Source: Calidihabitans tengchongensis (lineage in GTDB: Bacteria > Sysuimicrobiota > Sysuimicrobiia > Sysuimicrobiales > Kaftiobacteriaceae). Taken from it: a stretch of 64,000 nucleotides of DNA. The notes beneath the pieces were generated by a model that saw only the letters and a program-made list of their open reading frames with translations, was not told the DNA's origin and did no database searches. Of the stretch, positions 35,059 to 44,030 are shown one piece after another (the first letter of the stretch is position 1; each line of letters begins with the position of its first letter). The position numbers and the translations under genes are program-made. The stretch lies in the NCBI GenBank assembly GCA_031459615.1, contig JAVKIE010000003.1, forward strand, positions 1-64,000. The letters run 5' to 3'.

Positions 35059-35547
35059 CTAGCGGATCTGCCCCCGGATCTCCCCGCCCGGATTCGCCCG
35101 GGTGTGGACGTTGACGTAGGCGGTGCCCTGGGCCAGGGCGGTGAGCAGCGCGCTCATGGGCTGGCCCGCCAGAGGTCCCATGAAGCTGGCCGCCGTGAAC
35201 GTCCCCTCCCCCAGCACCCCGTTGGTGACGCCCGGAATCAGCCGCGGCGGCGGCGCCGCCGGGTACAGCCAGACCACCACCGGCCCGTTCTGGCCGGGCG
35301 GGGCGATGTGGATGTGGGCCATCATCACGTCGGTGGTCTCGAACACGCTGAGCCGGTAACGCACCGCGGCGCCTCCCGGCTGGACCTCGAACAGCGCCAC
35401 CCCGTATCCGGGCGAGCTGTTCGGCGGCACCTGCTCGCTGCCGCTGAGCAGGGCGCTGAAGTGGGCGCGCGGCGCCTGGGCCGGAGCCGGGCCTGCCAGC
35501 ACTCCGACCAGGGCCACCAGCACCATCACACGGGCGGCTGTCGTCAT
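35059..35547 (-). CDS. exported CHRD-domain protein
   Basis: A 162-residue protein with signal peptide (about 1-25) and one CHRD domain: ARAHFSALLSGSEQVPP-type start (here HFSALLSGSEQVPPN), MMAHIHIAPPGQNGPVVVWLY, and AYVNVHTRANPGGEIRGQI, the classic closing motif. CHRD domains are found in chordin and many bacterial exported proteins; role unknown. GGGGAGG precedes the ATG. Confidence 0.9.
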   Translation of the reverse strand: MTTAARVMVLVALVGVLAGPAPAQAPRAHFSALLSGSEQVPPNSSPGYGVALFEVQPGGAAVRYRLSVFETTDVMMAHIHIAPPGQNGPVVVWLYPAAPPPRLIPGVTNGVLGEGTFTAASFMGPLAGQPMSALLTALAQGTAYVNVHTRANPGGEIRGQIR

Positions 35548-35649
35548 CGCGTCCTCCCCCCGCAGGATCCCGGCCCCCGGCCGGGTCGGTGAGTACCGCA
35601 AACTCGGGATAACGGTGACGGCCTCCTGTCACGAACCGGTAACGACATC

Positions 35650-36708
35650 TCAGAGGACGGCCGTCACCTTGCGCAGACCCCGCGGCCGGTCGGGGTCCAG
35701 CCCCCGCCGCCGGGCCACGTGATAGGCCAGCAGCTGCAGGGGGAGGATGTACACGTGCGGGGTGAGCGCCTCCTCGCTCACCGGGGGCAGCGCCACGGCC
35801 TGCGTGCCTTCCGCCAGCAGGGCCGCCTCCGAGGACAGGACCACCGTCCGGGCGCGCCGCGCCCGCAGGCGCCGCAGGACGCCCCGCAGGTGCGCGGCCA
35901 CCCGCCCCGGAGGCGCGATCACCAGCACGGGAAAGCCGCGCCTCACCACCGCGATGGGACCGTGCAGGAGATCGGCCGAGGACAGCGCCTCGGCCACCAC
36001 CCGGGCGCCCTCCTTGAGCTTGAGGGCCGCCTCCAGGGCGGTGGCGAAGTTGTACCCTCGGGAGGTGACGATGCACTCCCCCGCCCGCGCCAGGTGGTGG
36101 GCCACCTCCTCCACCGCCGGCTCGGTCCCCAGGGAGCGGGCCGCCAGGTCCGGCAGCTCCCCGTGGGCCCGGAGCAGGACGCGGTCGGCGGCGGCGTGGG
36201 CGACCAGCAGGCTCAGGCACATGAGCTGGGCCGTGTAGGTCTTGGTGGCGGCGACGCTGCGCTCCGGCCCCGCCTGCAGGCCCACCACTTCGTGGGCGGC
36301 GCGCGCCAGGGGTGAGCGGGTGTCGTTGGTCAGCGCCACCGTCAGCGCTCCTGCGGAGCGGGCCGCCCGGACGAACTCCACCACGTCCACAGACCGGCCG
36401 GACTGGGACAGACCCACCACCAGCGCTCCCCGCACCCGCAGGCGCCGCCCGTACAGCGTCACCACCGACGGTGCCGCCAGGGACACCGGAATCCCCAACC
36501 GGGTCTCGATGAGGTACCGCCCGTAGAGAGCGGCGTTGTCGGAGGTGCCGCGGGCGGCCAGAATCACCAGGGGTGGAGGACGCCGCCGCAGGCGCGCGCC
36601 CAGGGCCGCGAGGGTCCCCCCTTCCCGCCGGGCGAGGCGGGCGAACACGTCGGGCTGCTCGCGGATCTCCCGGAGCATCCAGCCGCCCGGAGGTCGCCGC
36701 GCCGTCAT
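35650..36708 (-). CDS. double-SIS aminosugar isomerase/deaminase (GlmS C-terminal-like)
   Basis: The 352-residue protein has two SIS domains as in the isomerase half of GlmS and in NagB-II/AgaS: LAARGTSDNAALYGRYL, VVGLSQSGRSVDVVEF, TKTYTAQLMCLSLL and the C-terminal LRKVTAVL matching the GlmS LAKSVTVE ending. There is no glutaminase domain, so it is likely a glucosamine-6-phosphate deaminase. The start codon overlaps the end of nagA by four bases, supporting a deacetylase-to-deaminase pathway. Confidence 0.85.
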   Translation of the reverse strand: MTARRPPGGWMLREIREQPDVFARLARREGGTLAALGARLRRRPPPLVILAARGTSDNAALYGRYLIETRLGIPVSLAAPSVVTLYGRRLRVRGALVVGLSQSGRSVDVVEFVRAARSAGALTVALTNDTRSPLARAAHEVVGLQAGPERSVAATKTYTAQLMCLSLLVAHAAADRVLLRAHGELPDLAARSLGTEPAVEEVAHHLARAGECIVTSRGYNFATALEAALKLKEGARVVAEALSSADLLHGPIAVVRRGFPVLVIAPPGRVAAHLRGVLRRLRARRARTVVLSSEAALLAEGTQAVALPPVSEEALTPHVYILPLQLLAYHVARRRGLDPDRPRGLRKVTAVL

Positions 36709-37850
36709 CCCACGATCCGCTCGCCGCCCACCCAGACCGCCCGCACCCGCAGGCCGGCGTCGAACAGGACCAGGTCGGCGATCCCGCCCACCGCGATCCG
36801 CCCCAGGTCGGGCCGGCCCAGAATCCGCGCGGGGGTGGACGACGCCATGGCGATGACGTCCCGCAGGGGAAAGCCCAGGGCCACCATGTTGCGCACCGCC
36901 TGGTCCAGAGCCAGCACGCTGCCGGCGATGGTGCCATCCGCCAGGCGCGGCACGTCGGTCACCCGGACGCGGCGGCTTCCCAGGCGGGCCCTCCCGCCCC
37001 GCAGGCCGGCCGCCGCCACCGCGTCCGTCACCAGGACCGTCCGCCGGGGCCCCTTGAGCCGCGCCGCCAGGCGCAGCACCGCCGGGTGGACGTGCACGAA
37101 GTCGGCGATGAGGCTGACCGCCACCTCCTCGTGCTCCAGCGCGGCGACGACGATGCCCGGGTCCCGGTGGTGGACCGCCCGCATGCCGTTGAAGAGGTGC
37201 GTGACCAGACTCACGCCCGCCGCGAACGCCTCCCGGGCCTGATCGTAGGTGGCCCCGGTATGCCCGGCGGCCACGGCCACCCCGCGCTCCCGCAGCAGGC
37301 CGATCAGCGCCCCGGCGCCGGGCAGCTCCGGCGCCAGGGTGACCAGGCGTACCAGGCCGGGATGGCGGTCCAGCAGGGCGGCCAGCTGGCCGCGGTCCGG
37401 GGGGCGGAGGTACCGCGCGGGGTGCGCGCCCCGGTACTGAGGGTTGAGGTACGGCCCTTCCAGGTGGAGGCCGCCCACCCGGGGACCGCCGGACAGCCGG
37501 CTCCACCGCTCCCAGCGGTCCAGGGCCGCCGCCAGCGCGGCAGGGGGAGAGGTGATCAGCGTGGGCAGGAACGTGGTGACCCCGCAGGAGGCCAGATAGC
37601 GCCGCGCCCGGTCCACGTCGGCGGGCCGCCGGCAGGTCAGGAAGTCGGCCCCGGCGGCGCCGTTGACCTGCAGGTCGATCAGGCCCGGAGCCAGGATCCC
37701 ATCCGGCGCCGCCACGTCCGCCCGGCCCGACGATCCCCGGCGGACCGCGGCGATCCGGCCGTGGCGGACCTCCACGGTGCCGGGGGTCAGGTCTCCCGAG
37801 GGAGTGACGACCCGGCCGGCGGAGATGACCTGGACCGGCGGAGTCTGCAT
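36705..37850 (-). CDS. nagA: N-acetylglucosamine-6-phosphate deacetylase
   Basis: The 381-residue amidohydrolase has PGLIDLQVNGAAGADF, HLEGPYLNPQYRGAHP, AGHTGATYDQ, THLFNGMRAVHHRDPG and LVTDAVAAAG, the metal and substrate residues of NagA. It removes acetate from GlcNAc-6-phosphate in the cytosol. Its neighbours encode a double-SIS deaminase, a single-SIS protein and PTS EIIB/EIIC, so uptake of an N-acetylated sugar is likely. Confidence 0.92.
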   Translation of the reverse strand: MQTPPVQVISAGRVVTPSGDLTPGTVEVRHGRIAAVRRGSSGRADVAAPDGILAPGLIDLQVNGAAGADFLTCRRPADVDRARRYLASCGVTTFLPTLITSPPAALAAALDRWERWSRLSGGPRVGGLHLEGPYLNPQYRGAHPARYLRPPDRGQLAALLDRHPGLVRLVTLAPELPGAGALIGLLRERGVAVAAGHTGATYDQAREAFAAGVSLVTHLFNGMRAVHHRDPGIVVAALEHEEVAVSLIADFVHVHPAVLRLAARLKGPRRTVLVTDAVAAAGLRGGRARLGSRRVRVTDVPRLADGTIAGSVLALDQAVRNMVALGFPLRDVIAMASSTPARILGRPDLGRIAVGGIADLVLFDAGLRVRAVWVGGERIVG

Positions 37851-37855
37851 GCGGG

Positions 37856-38587
37856 CTACAGCAGGGGCACGCGCCTGCGGTACCGCTCCAGGAGGGCGGC
37901 GTTGCGCTCCTGCCCGCCCTCCACGTTGGCGCTGACCCACACCGGCAGGGCGACACCCGACGCGGCGGCCAGTTCGCCCAGCCGGACCAGCAGCAGGTTC
38001 CACAGGAAGACCCCTGCCAGCGTGGACAGAGGCATGGTGGGCGTTCCGGTGCCCGGGTCGAGGGCCGCGTCCCCGTACGGGACGAGGGTGTCCAGGAGAT
38101 GGTCAACCACATCGCCCAGGCGGCAGGGATGGCGGGCGGGGGCCCGGCCCATGTGCTCCCGGGACACCACCCCCACCGTGGGGGTCCCCGCGGCACGGAA
38201 CTCTTCGGCCATCTCCACGGGCACGGGGTTGATGCCCGAGTGGGAGAAGATCACCGCCAGGTCGGCCGGCGTCGGGCCGACCCGCCGCACCAGCGTCCGA
38301 CCCAACCCCGCCGTCCGCTCCAGCTGGGTGCTGGCCGCAGCCCCCTCCAGGGGCAGGAGGGCCGGGTGGTACACCGGGTACACGCACGCCAGCCCTCCGG
38401 CCCGGTAAAACCCTTCCAGGACCAGGGCCACCGAATGCCCCGTGCCGCCGAGAAAGATCAGCCCATCCGCCCGCACCACCTGAAGCATCGCCCGGGCCAC
38501 CTGCTCCACCGCGTCCCGGTTGGTCTCTTCCACGCGGGCCAGGTGACCCCGCATCCGCGAGCCGGCGGGCGGGGACGCTACAGCCAT
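37856..38587 (-). CDS. single-SIS-domain sugar-phosphate binding protein (UPF0309-like)
   Basis: The 243-residue protein contains one SIS domain (about 30-200): LIFLGGTGHSVALVLEGFYRAGG and LAVIFSHSGINPVPVEMA, and ends with ALLERYRRRVPLL. UPF0309-like proteins occur in amino-sugar PTS operons and may be isomerases or sugar-phosphate sensors. The start at 38587 overlaps the EIIB gene by 10 bp; an ATG at 38554 has no ribosome binding site. Confidence 0.8.
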   Translation of the reverse strand: MAVASPPAGSRMRGHLARVEETNRDAVEQVARAMLQVVRADGLIFLGGTGHSVALVLEGFYRAGGLACVYPVYHPALLPLEGAAASTQLERTAGLGRTLVRRVGPTPADLAVIFSHSGINPVPVEMAEEFRAAGTPTVGVVSREHMGRAPARHPCRLGDVVDHLLDTLVPYGDAALDPGTGTPTMPLSTLAGVFLWNLLLVRLGELAAASGVALPVWVSANVEGGQERNAALLERYRRRVPLL

Positions 38588-38883
38588 CCCTGTTCCCGCA
38601 GCCGCCGGGCCAGTGTCTCCTTCAGCCCGGCGCTGTCCAGGAAGTTGCGGACCTCGATGACCACCGGAGCCGCCCCCGCCAGCTCGGCCACGTGCAACCC
38701 CTGAGCCAGAATGACGTCGGCACCCATGCCGCGGGCGGACGACAGGTCGGCGTGCTCCACCCGGGCGGGGATGCCCAGCTCGGCGAGGGCCTTCTCGGCG
38801 GTCATCTTCAGGATCAGGCTGCTGCCCATGCCGACCCCGCACACGGTCAGGACCTTCAGCGGACGGTCACGGGTCACGCGCAC
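38578..38883 (-). CDS. PTS EIIB component, ascorbate/galactitol type
   Basis: A 101-residue EIIB with the phosphocysteine loop LTVCGVGMGSSLILKM (Cys at about residue 15), the SgaB/UlaB/GatB fold. It accepts phosphate from an EIIA and passes it to the transported sugar. It is followed by SIS and NagA genes and preceded by the EIIC gene (3 bp gap). No EIIA, HPr or EI is encoded in the window. Confidence 0.9.
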   Translation of the reverse strand: MRVTRDRPLKVLTVCGVGMGSSLILKMTAEKALAELGIPARVEHADLSSARGMGADVILAQGLHVAELAGAAPVVIEVRNFLDSAGLKETLARRLREQGWL

Positions 38884-38886
38884 CTG

Positions 38887-40188
38887 TCACGACCCCGCAA
38901 ACGGCGCCAGGACCAGGCGCAGCACCCAGATGAGGATGTACCAGTCCGGGTCGCCCAGAGTCGCCAGTTCGGGCGCGGTGTGGGACAGCAACCCCCAGGC
39001 GGTGGCCTGGCCGATGGCCAGGAACAGCCCGTTGATCACCCCGCCCAGCACCGCACCCCTCCACCCTCCGAAGGCGTTGCCGAACACGCCGGCGCCTCCT
39101 CCGGGGAAGAACAGCATGATCATGGGCGGCACCAGCGTGAACCACCCCAGGGCGCCGAAGACACCCATCAGGATCAGGAACACCACCGTCCCCGACAGGA
39201 AGCCGATCAGGACCGCCGTGGGAGCCATGGGAAAGACCGTGGGCACGTCCAGGGCCGGCTTGCTGCCCGGGATGATCCGGTCGCTGATGCCCTTGAACGC
39301 CGGCACGATCTCGGCCAGGAACATGCGCACGCCGAACAGCAGGATGGCGATGCCGGCTGCGAACCGCAGGCCCACCACGATCCCCCACACCCAGGGATCA
39401 ATGGTCTGGCTGAACTTGCGCGCCTGCTCGAGCACCAGCGCCTTGTCGGCAAAGGCAATCCCCAGCAGCATGATGGCCCCGATGACGATGCCGTTGGCGG
39501 CGTTGATGTCCTTGAACACCGACAGCCTCCCGGGCAGCTGCACCCGCTCGGTGTCGTGTGTCTCCCGGCTGCCCACGTAGCGGCCCAGCCACGCCGCCAG
39601 GAAGCACCCGGCCGAACTGGTGTGGCCGAACCCCCAGTCGTCGGACCCGATCACCTGGCGCATGTACCGGGCGATGTACATGGGCTGCACCGACCAGTAC
39701 AAGGCCACGATGACGCTGCCCCACAGCACCAGGGCCGTGGCACTGATGCCGGGAAACGCCTCAATCAGCACCGCGGCCACCACCACGCTGATCCAGAACA
39801 TCAGGTGGCCGGTGAGGTACACGTAGCGAAAGGCGGGGACAAGCCGCACCAGCACCACATGGATGAGGAAGCCGATGGCGATGATCAGGGCCACCGACCC
39901 GCCGCGCTCCTGGAGAAAATCCCCCAGGGTCTTGGCCGCCTGGGGAGGCCGCAGGCCGAAGGCGCTGGACAGGATGGTCTGAAAGGACACCAGGCCGCCG
40001 ACGAAGACGTCAATGCCCACAAAGAGGATGAGGACGCCGATGGTGGCGCGCAGAGCTCCCGCCACCACCTCTTCGGTGCGCCGCCGTTGCAGGGCGTAGC
40101 CCACCAGGGCAATCAGCCCGATGAGGATCGCGACCTGGTTGAAGAGGTTGTTCGCGATCCACGTCAGCAGCTGGGATAACCACTGCAT
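38887..40188 (-). CDS. PTS EIIC permease, UlaA family
   Basis: The 433-residue membrane protein with about eleven helices belongs to the ascorbate-type EIIC family (UlaA/SgaT): NQVAILIGLIALVGYALQRR at the start, GSDDWGFGHTSSAGCFLAAWLGRYVG, and MIMLFFPGGGAGVFGNAFGGWRGA near the end. Family members import L-ascorbate, but the nagA and SIS neighbours suggest another, probably amino-sugar, substrate. It is the first gene of the operon. I see no strong promoter upstream. Confidence 0.9.
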   Translation of the reverse strand: MQWLSQLLTWIANNLFNQVAILIGLIALVGYALQRRRTEEVVAGALRATIGVLILFVGIDVFVGGLVSFQTILSSAFGLRPPQAAKTLGDFLQERGGSVALIIAIGFLIHVVLVRLVPAFRYVYLTGHLMFWISVVVAAVLIEAFPGISATALVLWGSVIVALYWSVQPMYIARYMRQVIGSDDWGFGHTSSAGCFLAAWLGRYVGSRETHDTERVQLPGRLSVFKDINAANGIVIGAIMLLGIAFADKALVLEQARKFSQTIDPWVWGIVVGLRFAAGIAILLFGVRMFLAEIVPAFKGISDRIIPGSKPALDVPTVFPMAPTAVLIGFLSGTVVFLILMGVFGALGWFTLVPPMIMLFFPGGGAGVFGNAFGGWRGAVLGGVINGLFLAIGQATAWGLLSHTAPELATLGDPDWYILIWVLRLVLAPFAGS

Positions 40189-40325
40189 GCGATCGCCCCC
40201 TTCAGTGTGGTCTGCCTGCCTCACCTCGCCCGCCCGGTGATTCGACGGCGGCGGCACCCTCCCCTGGGGTATGGCCGCCCGCGCGCGCCGGGAGCCGCCC
40301 GCGACTCCCGGGAGTCCTGATCGGG

Positions 40326-43049
40326 CTACCGCACGAATCCGAACGGCGGCGGGGGCGTCACCGAGGCCACCCGGATGCGGGCGTCCACCACCGCGGCGCC
40401 GTGGGGGTGGACGATGATGGGGTTGCAGTCCAGCTCCACCACCTGGGGCAGGTCCTCCACCAGGGCCGCCACCCGCAGGATGGCGTCCTCCAGGGCCGCC
40501 ACGTCCATCGGCGGGCGGCCCCGGAACCCCCGCAGCACGGGAGCGATCTTCAGTTCCTCGATCATGCTGCGGGCGTCGTCCCGCCCCAGAGGGGTCAGGC
40601 GCACCGAGACGTCCCGCAGGACCTCGACCATGACGCCGCCGGCCCCGCAGGCCACCACCGGGCCGAAGTGGAGGTCGGAGACCACGCCCACCAGCATCTC
40701 CACGCCTTCCGGCACCATCTCCTGGACCACGAACCCCTCCACCCGGTGTCCGGCGGCGGCCAGCGCCCGCGTCATCTCCTCGGCCGCGCGCCGCACCGCC
40801 TCCGCGCCCTCCAGGCGCAGGCGCACGCCTCCCAGGTCGGTCTTGTGGACCACGCCCGGCGCCACCGCCTTCAGGGCGACGGGACAGCCCAGCTCCTCGG
40901 CCGCCGCGGCGGCGTCGGCGGGGCTGGCCACGACCCGCTGGCGGGCGAGGGGCAGCCCGTAGGCAGCCAGCACCGCCTCCACCTCCCGGGGGGTCAGCCA
41001 CCCCTCCCCCCGCCCCAGCGCCTGCGCCACCACCGCCGCCGCCTCGTCGCGCCGCAGGCCCTCCAGCTCCACCGGCGCGGCCGGGGGCCGGCCGCGCCAC
41101 TCGCCGTAGCGGGCCACCCGGGCGAGGGCGATGGCGGCGCTTTCGGGAAAGGCGTACGACGGCAGGCCGACGTCGGGGCGGCGCAGGATCTCGGGCACCC
41201 CCCGCGACGACATGAACACGGTCAGCAGCGTCGTCCGCCCGTTGATCTCCCGGGCGGCGGCCACGATGGCCTCGGCCACGTCCTCGGCGCGGGTCACCAG
41301 GGGCGGGATGAAGATCACGATCACCGCACCAACCTGGGGATCGTCGGCCACGATGCGGATCGCCTGCCGGTACTGATCGGGGGTGGCCGAGGCGATCAAA
41401 TCCACGGGGTTGGCGGTGCTGGCTTCGGGAGGCAGGATCTCCCGCAGGCGCGATTGGGTCCGCTCCTCCAGCACCGGCACCACCAGGCCCTCGGCCTCGC
41501 AGGCGTCGGCGCACAGGATGCCCGGCCCGCCGGCGTTGGTGACGATCGCCACCCGCCGCCCCCGGGGCGGAGGCTGGGTGGCGAGCAGCGCTGCCACGTC
41601 AAACATCTCCTCGAGGGTGTCGGTCCGGATGACCCCCGCCTGTCGGAACAGCGCGTCCACGGTGATATCCGAGGCTGCCAGCAGCGCCCCCGTGTGGGAG
41701 GAGGTGGCGCGGGCCCCGGCCGGGGAGCGTCCGCTCTTGACCACCACGATGGGCTTGGAGCGCCCCACCCGGCGGGCGATGCGCGAGAACTTGCGGGGGT
41801 TGCCAAAGGACTCCAGGTACATGAGGATGACCGTCGTCCGCGGGTCGGCCTCCCAGTACTCCAGCAGGTCGTTGCCGGAAATGTCGGCCTTGTTGCCGAT
41901 GCTGACGAAACCCGACATCCCCAGCCCCAGGGACGCCGCGTAGTCGATCACGGCCAGCCCCAGGGCCCCGCTCTGGGAGTAGAACCCGATCTTCCCCGGC
42001 GGGGGCATCACCGGGGAGAAGGTCGCGTTGAGGGGGCACTCCGGGTCGGTGCTGAGGATCCCCATGCAGTTGGGTCCCACCAGGCGCATGCCGGCCGCCC
42101 GGCAGATCTCCACCAACTGGCGCTGCCTCTGCCGCCCCTCCTCCCCGATCTCGGCGAAGCCGGCCGAGATCACCACCAGGGCCCGCACCCCTTTGCGGGC
42201 GCACTGCCGGGCCACCTCCAGGACGTGCTCCGCCGGGACGGTGATCACCGCCAGGTCCACGGGGCCGGGAATCAGTTCCACCGAGCGGTACGCCGGCACC
42301 GACTGCACCACCGCCGCGGCCGGGTTCACCGGATAGACGGGTCCGGGGAAACCGCTGGTGAGCAGGTTGTGAAACACCTCCCCGCTGATGGTCCCCCGCT
42401 GGCGGGAGGCCCCGATGACGGCGATGGAGCGGGGCCGGAAGAACCAGCGCACCGCGTTGATGGCGGCGATGCGGTCGCGCTCCCGGAACCGCTCCAGGGC
42501 CTCCGGCGACAGCTGGGTGGGGAACGTGACCACCAGCTCTCCCGTCCCGGCCCGGACCTCGATGGGGAAGCCCGAGTCCCGGAAGACGGCGATCATCTGG
42601 TGGTTGGCCGGCAGAACGTAGGCCTCGAAGACCTGGACGCCGCTGGCGGCGGCCGCCTCCGCCAGTTCGGCCAGCAGGATCGTCCCCACCCCGCGGCCCT
42701 GGTAGTCGTCGGCCACCACGAACGCCACCTCGGCCCGGTCGCCGTCCACCAGCGCGTACACGCCGTGGCCGATGATGCGCTCGGGCGAGCCCGTGGTGGC
42801 CACCAGGCCCACGCGCCGCACCCCGTCGGCGGCGGCCTCGCGCCGGGCGGCCTCGGCCAGGAAGTCGTCGGAGACGTCGGCGAAGAACCGCTGGGCGCGC
42901 GAGGCCGGACTGAGCCCCCGGAAGAACTGCAGCAGGGGCACGGCGTCATCGCTGCGGACGGGGCGTACCCGGACCGTGGTCCCGTCCCGCAGAACCACGT
43001 CCACCGCCCGGCGGGCGGTGGGCTGGGAGGGGAGGGGGTCCGAGGCCAT
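40326..43049 (-). CDS. GNAT-fused acyl-CoA synthetase (ADP-forming)
   Basis: The 907-residue protein has an N-terminal GNAT acetyltransferase (about 20-180, with VVADDYQGRGVGTILLAELA as the acetyl-CoA loop), then a CoA-binding domain (IAVIGASRQRGTISG), a ligase-CoA domain and an ATP-grasp domain (about 690-890). SSHTGALL keeps the phospho-His, so ADP-forming acetate production with ATP gain is possible, unlike the degenerate enzyme part of PatZ-type acetyltransferases. GNAT is N-terminal here, C-terminal in PatZ. It lies 30 bp after porB, consistent with pyruvate to acetyl-CoA to acetate plus ATP. Confidence 0.9.
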   Translation of the reverse strand: MASDPLPSQPTARRAVDVVLRDGTTVRVRPVRSDDAVPLLQFFRGLSPASRAQRFFADVSDDFLAEAARREAAADGVRRVGLVATTGSPERIIGHGVYALVDGDRAEVAFVVADDYQGRGVGTILLAELAEAAAASGVQVFEAYVLPANHQMIAVFRDSGFPIEVRAGTGELVVTFPTQLSPEALERFRERDRIAAINAVRWFFRPRSIAVIGASRQRGTISGEVFHNLLTSGFPGPVYPVNPAAAVVQSVPAYRSVELIPGPVDLAVITVPAEHVLEVARQCARKGVRALVVISAGFAEIGEEGRQRQRQLVEICRAAGMRLVGPNCMGILSTDPECPLNATFSPVMPPPGKIGFYSQSGALGLAVIDYAASLGLGMSGFVSIGNKADISGNDLLEYWEADPRTTVILMYLESFGNPRKFSRIARRVGRSKPIVVVKSGRSPAGARATSSHTGALLAASDITVDALFRQAGVIRTDTLEEMFDVAALLATQPPPRGRRVAIVTNAGGPGILCADACEAEGLVVPVLEERTQSRLREILPPEASTANPVDLIASATPDQYRQAIRIVADDPQVGAVIVIFIPPLVTRAEDVAEAIVAAAREINGRTTLLTVFMSSRGVPEILRRPDVGLPSYAFPESAAIALARVARYGEWRGRPPAAPVELEGLRRDEAAAVVAQALGRGEGWLTPREVEAVLAAYGLPLARQRVVASPADAAAAAEELGCPVALKAVAPGVVHKTDLGGVRLRLEGAEAVRRAAEEMTRALAAAGHRVEGFVVQEMVPEGVEMLVGVVSDLHFGPVVACGAGGVMVEVLRDVSVRLTPLGRDDARSMIEELKIAPVLRGFRGRPPMDVAALEDAILRVAALVEDLPQVVELDCNPIIVHPHGAAVVDARIRVASVTPPPPFGFVR

Positions 43050-43079
43050 GGCGTGCTGGCCGGGGGCGACTGCCGGTGG

Positions 43080-44018
43080 TCAGGACACCCGCTCTCCGGA
43101 CGCCGCCGCCCGGGACGTCAGGCGGGCCCAGTTGTCGTCCACCCACGCCTGGAGCTCCGCCACCCGGGCCTCATCCGCCAGCAGGTGCTTGAACCGGCCC
43201 TGCCTCTCCAGCCACGCGCGGACGGGCAGAGGCTCCCGGGGGATGTAGGTGAGCCGGTAGCGCGCGCCGTCCTCGACCTCGTACAGGGGCCAGTAGCGGG
43301 TCTCCACGGCCAGGCGGGCGATCTCCACCAGCTGGTCGGGCGGGTAGTCCCACCCGGGCTGGCAGGGGGTCAGGACGTTGATGAAGGTGGGGCCGGAGGT
43401 GGTCAGGGCCCGGCGCAGCTTCTTGGCCAGGTCGCCCCAGTGGCTGATGCTGGCCTGGGCCACATAGGGCATGCGGTGGGCCGCCATGATCTCCGTCAGG
43501 TCCTTGCGGGGCTGCACCTTGCCCGGCAGCACGGCGCCCGCGGGAGAGGTGGTGGTGCGGGCGCCCTGAGGGGTGGCGCTGCTGCGCTGGATGCCGGTGT
43601 TCATGTAGCCTTCGTTGTTGTAGCAGATGTACAGGAAGTCGTGGCCTCTCTCCGCGGCCCCCGACAGGCTCTGCAGGCCGATGTCGTAGGTGCCCCCGTC
43701 GCCGCCGATGGCCACCACCTTGGGCCGGCGCGCCAGGCGGCCGCGGGCCTGCAGCGCCCGGGCTGCCGCCTCCACCCCGGACGCAGTGGCCGCCGCGTTC
43801 TCGAAGGCGTTGTGCAGCCACGGCACCGGCCACGCCGAGTACGGGTAGATGGTGGACACCACCTCCAGGCAGCCGGTGGCGTTGACCACCACCACCGGTT
43901 CCGGGGCGGTGGCCAGCAGGAGCCGGATGATCATGGGGAACCCGCACCCGGCGCACGCCCGGTGCCCCGGGGCCAGCCCCTCGGCCCGCTTGGACAGCTC
44001 CCGCAGGTTCAGCGCCAT
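43080..44018 (-). CDS. porB: pyruvate:ferredoxin oxidoreductase beta subunit
   Basis: The 312-residue subunit binds thiamine diphosphate (AIGGDGGTYDIGLQSLSGA, then NNEGYMNTG) and a [4Fe-4S] cluster (HRACAGCGFPM, ATGCLEVV, LTPCQPGW). It forms the catalytic half of a four-subunit 2-oxoacid:ferredoxin oxidoreductase with the genes upstream. Pyruvate is the likely substrate from the PorB-like features, though other 2-oxoacids cannot be ruled out. Confidence 0.93.
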   Translation of the reverse strand: MALNLRELSKRAEGLAPGHRACAGCGFPMIIRLLLATAPEPVVVVNATGCLEVVSTIYPYSAWPVPWLHNAFENAAATASGVEAAARALQARGRLARRPKVVAIGGDGGTYDIGLQSLSGAAERGHDFLYICYNNEGYMNTGIQRSSATPQGARTTTSPAGAVLPGKVQPRKDLTEIMAAHRMPYVAQASISHWGDLAKKLRRALTTSGPTFINVLTPCQPGWDYPPDQLVEIARLAVETRYWPLYEVEDGARYRLTYIPREPLPVRAWLERQGRFKHLLADEARVAELQAWVDDNWARLTSRAAASGERVS

Positions 44019-44030
44019 CGCGTCCCCTCC

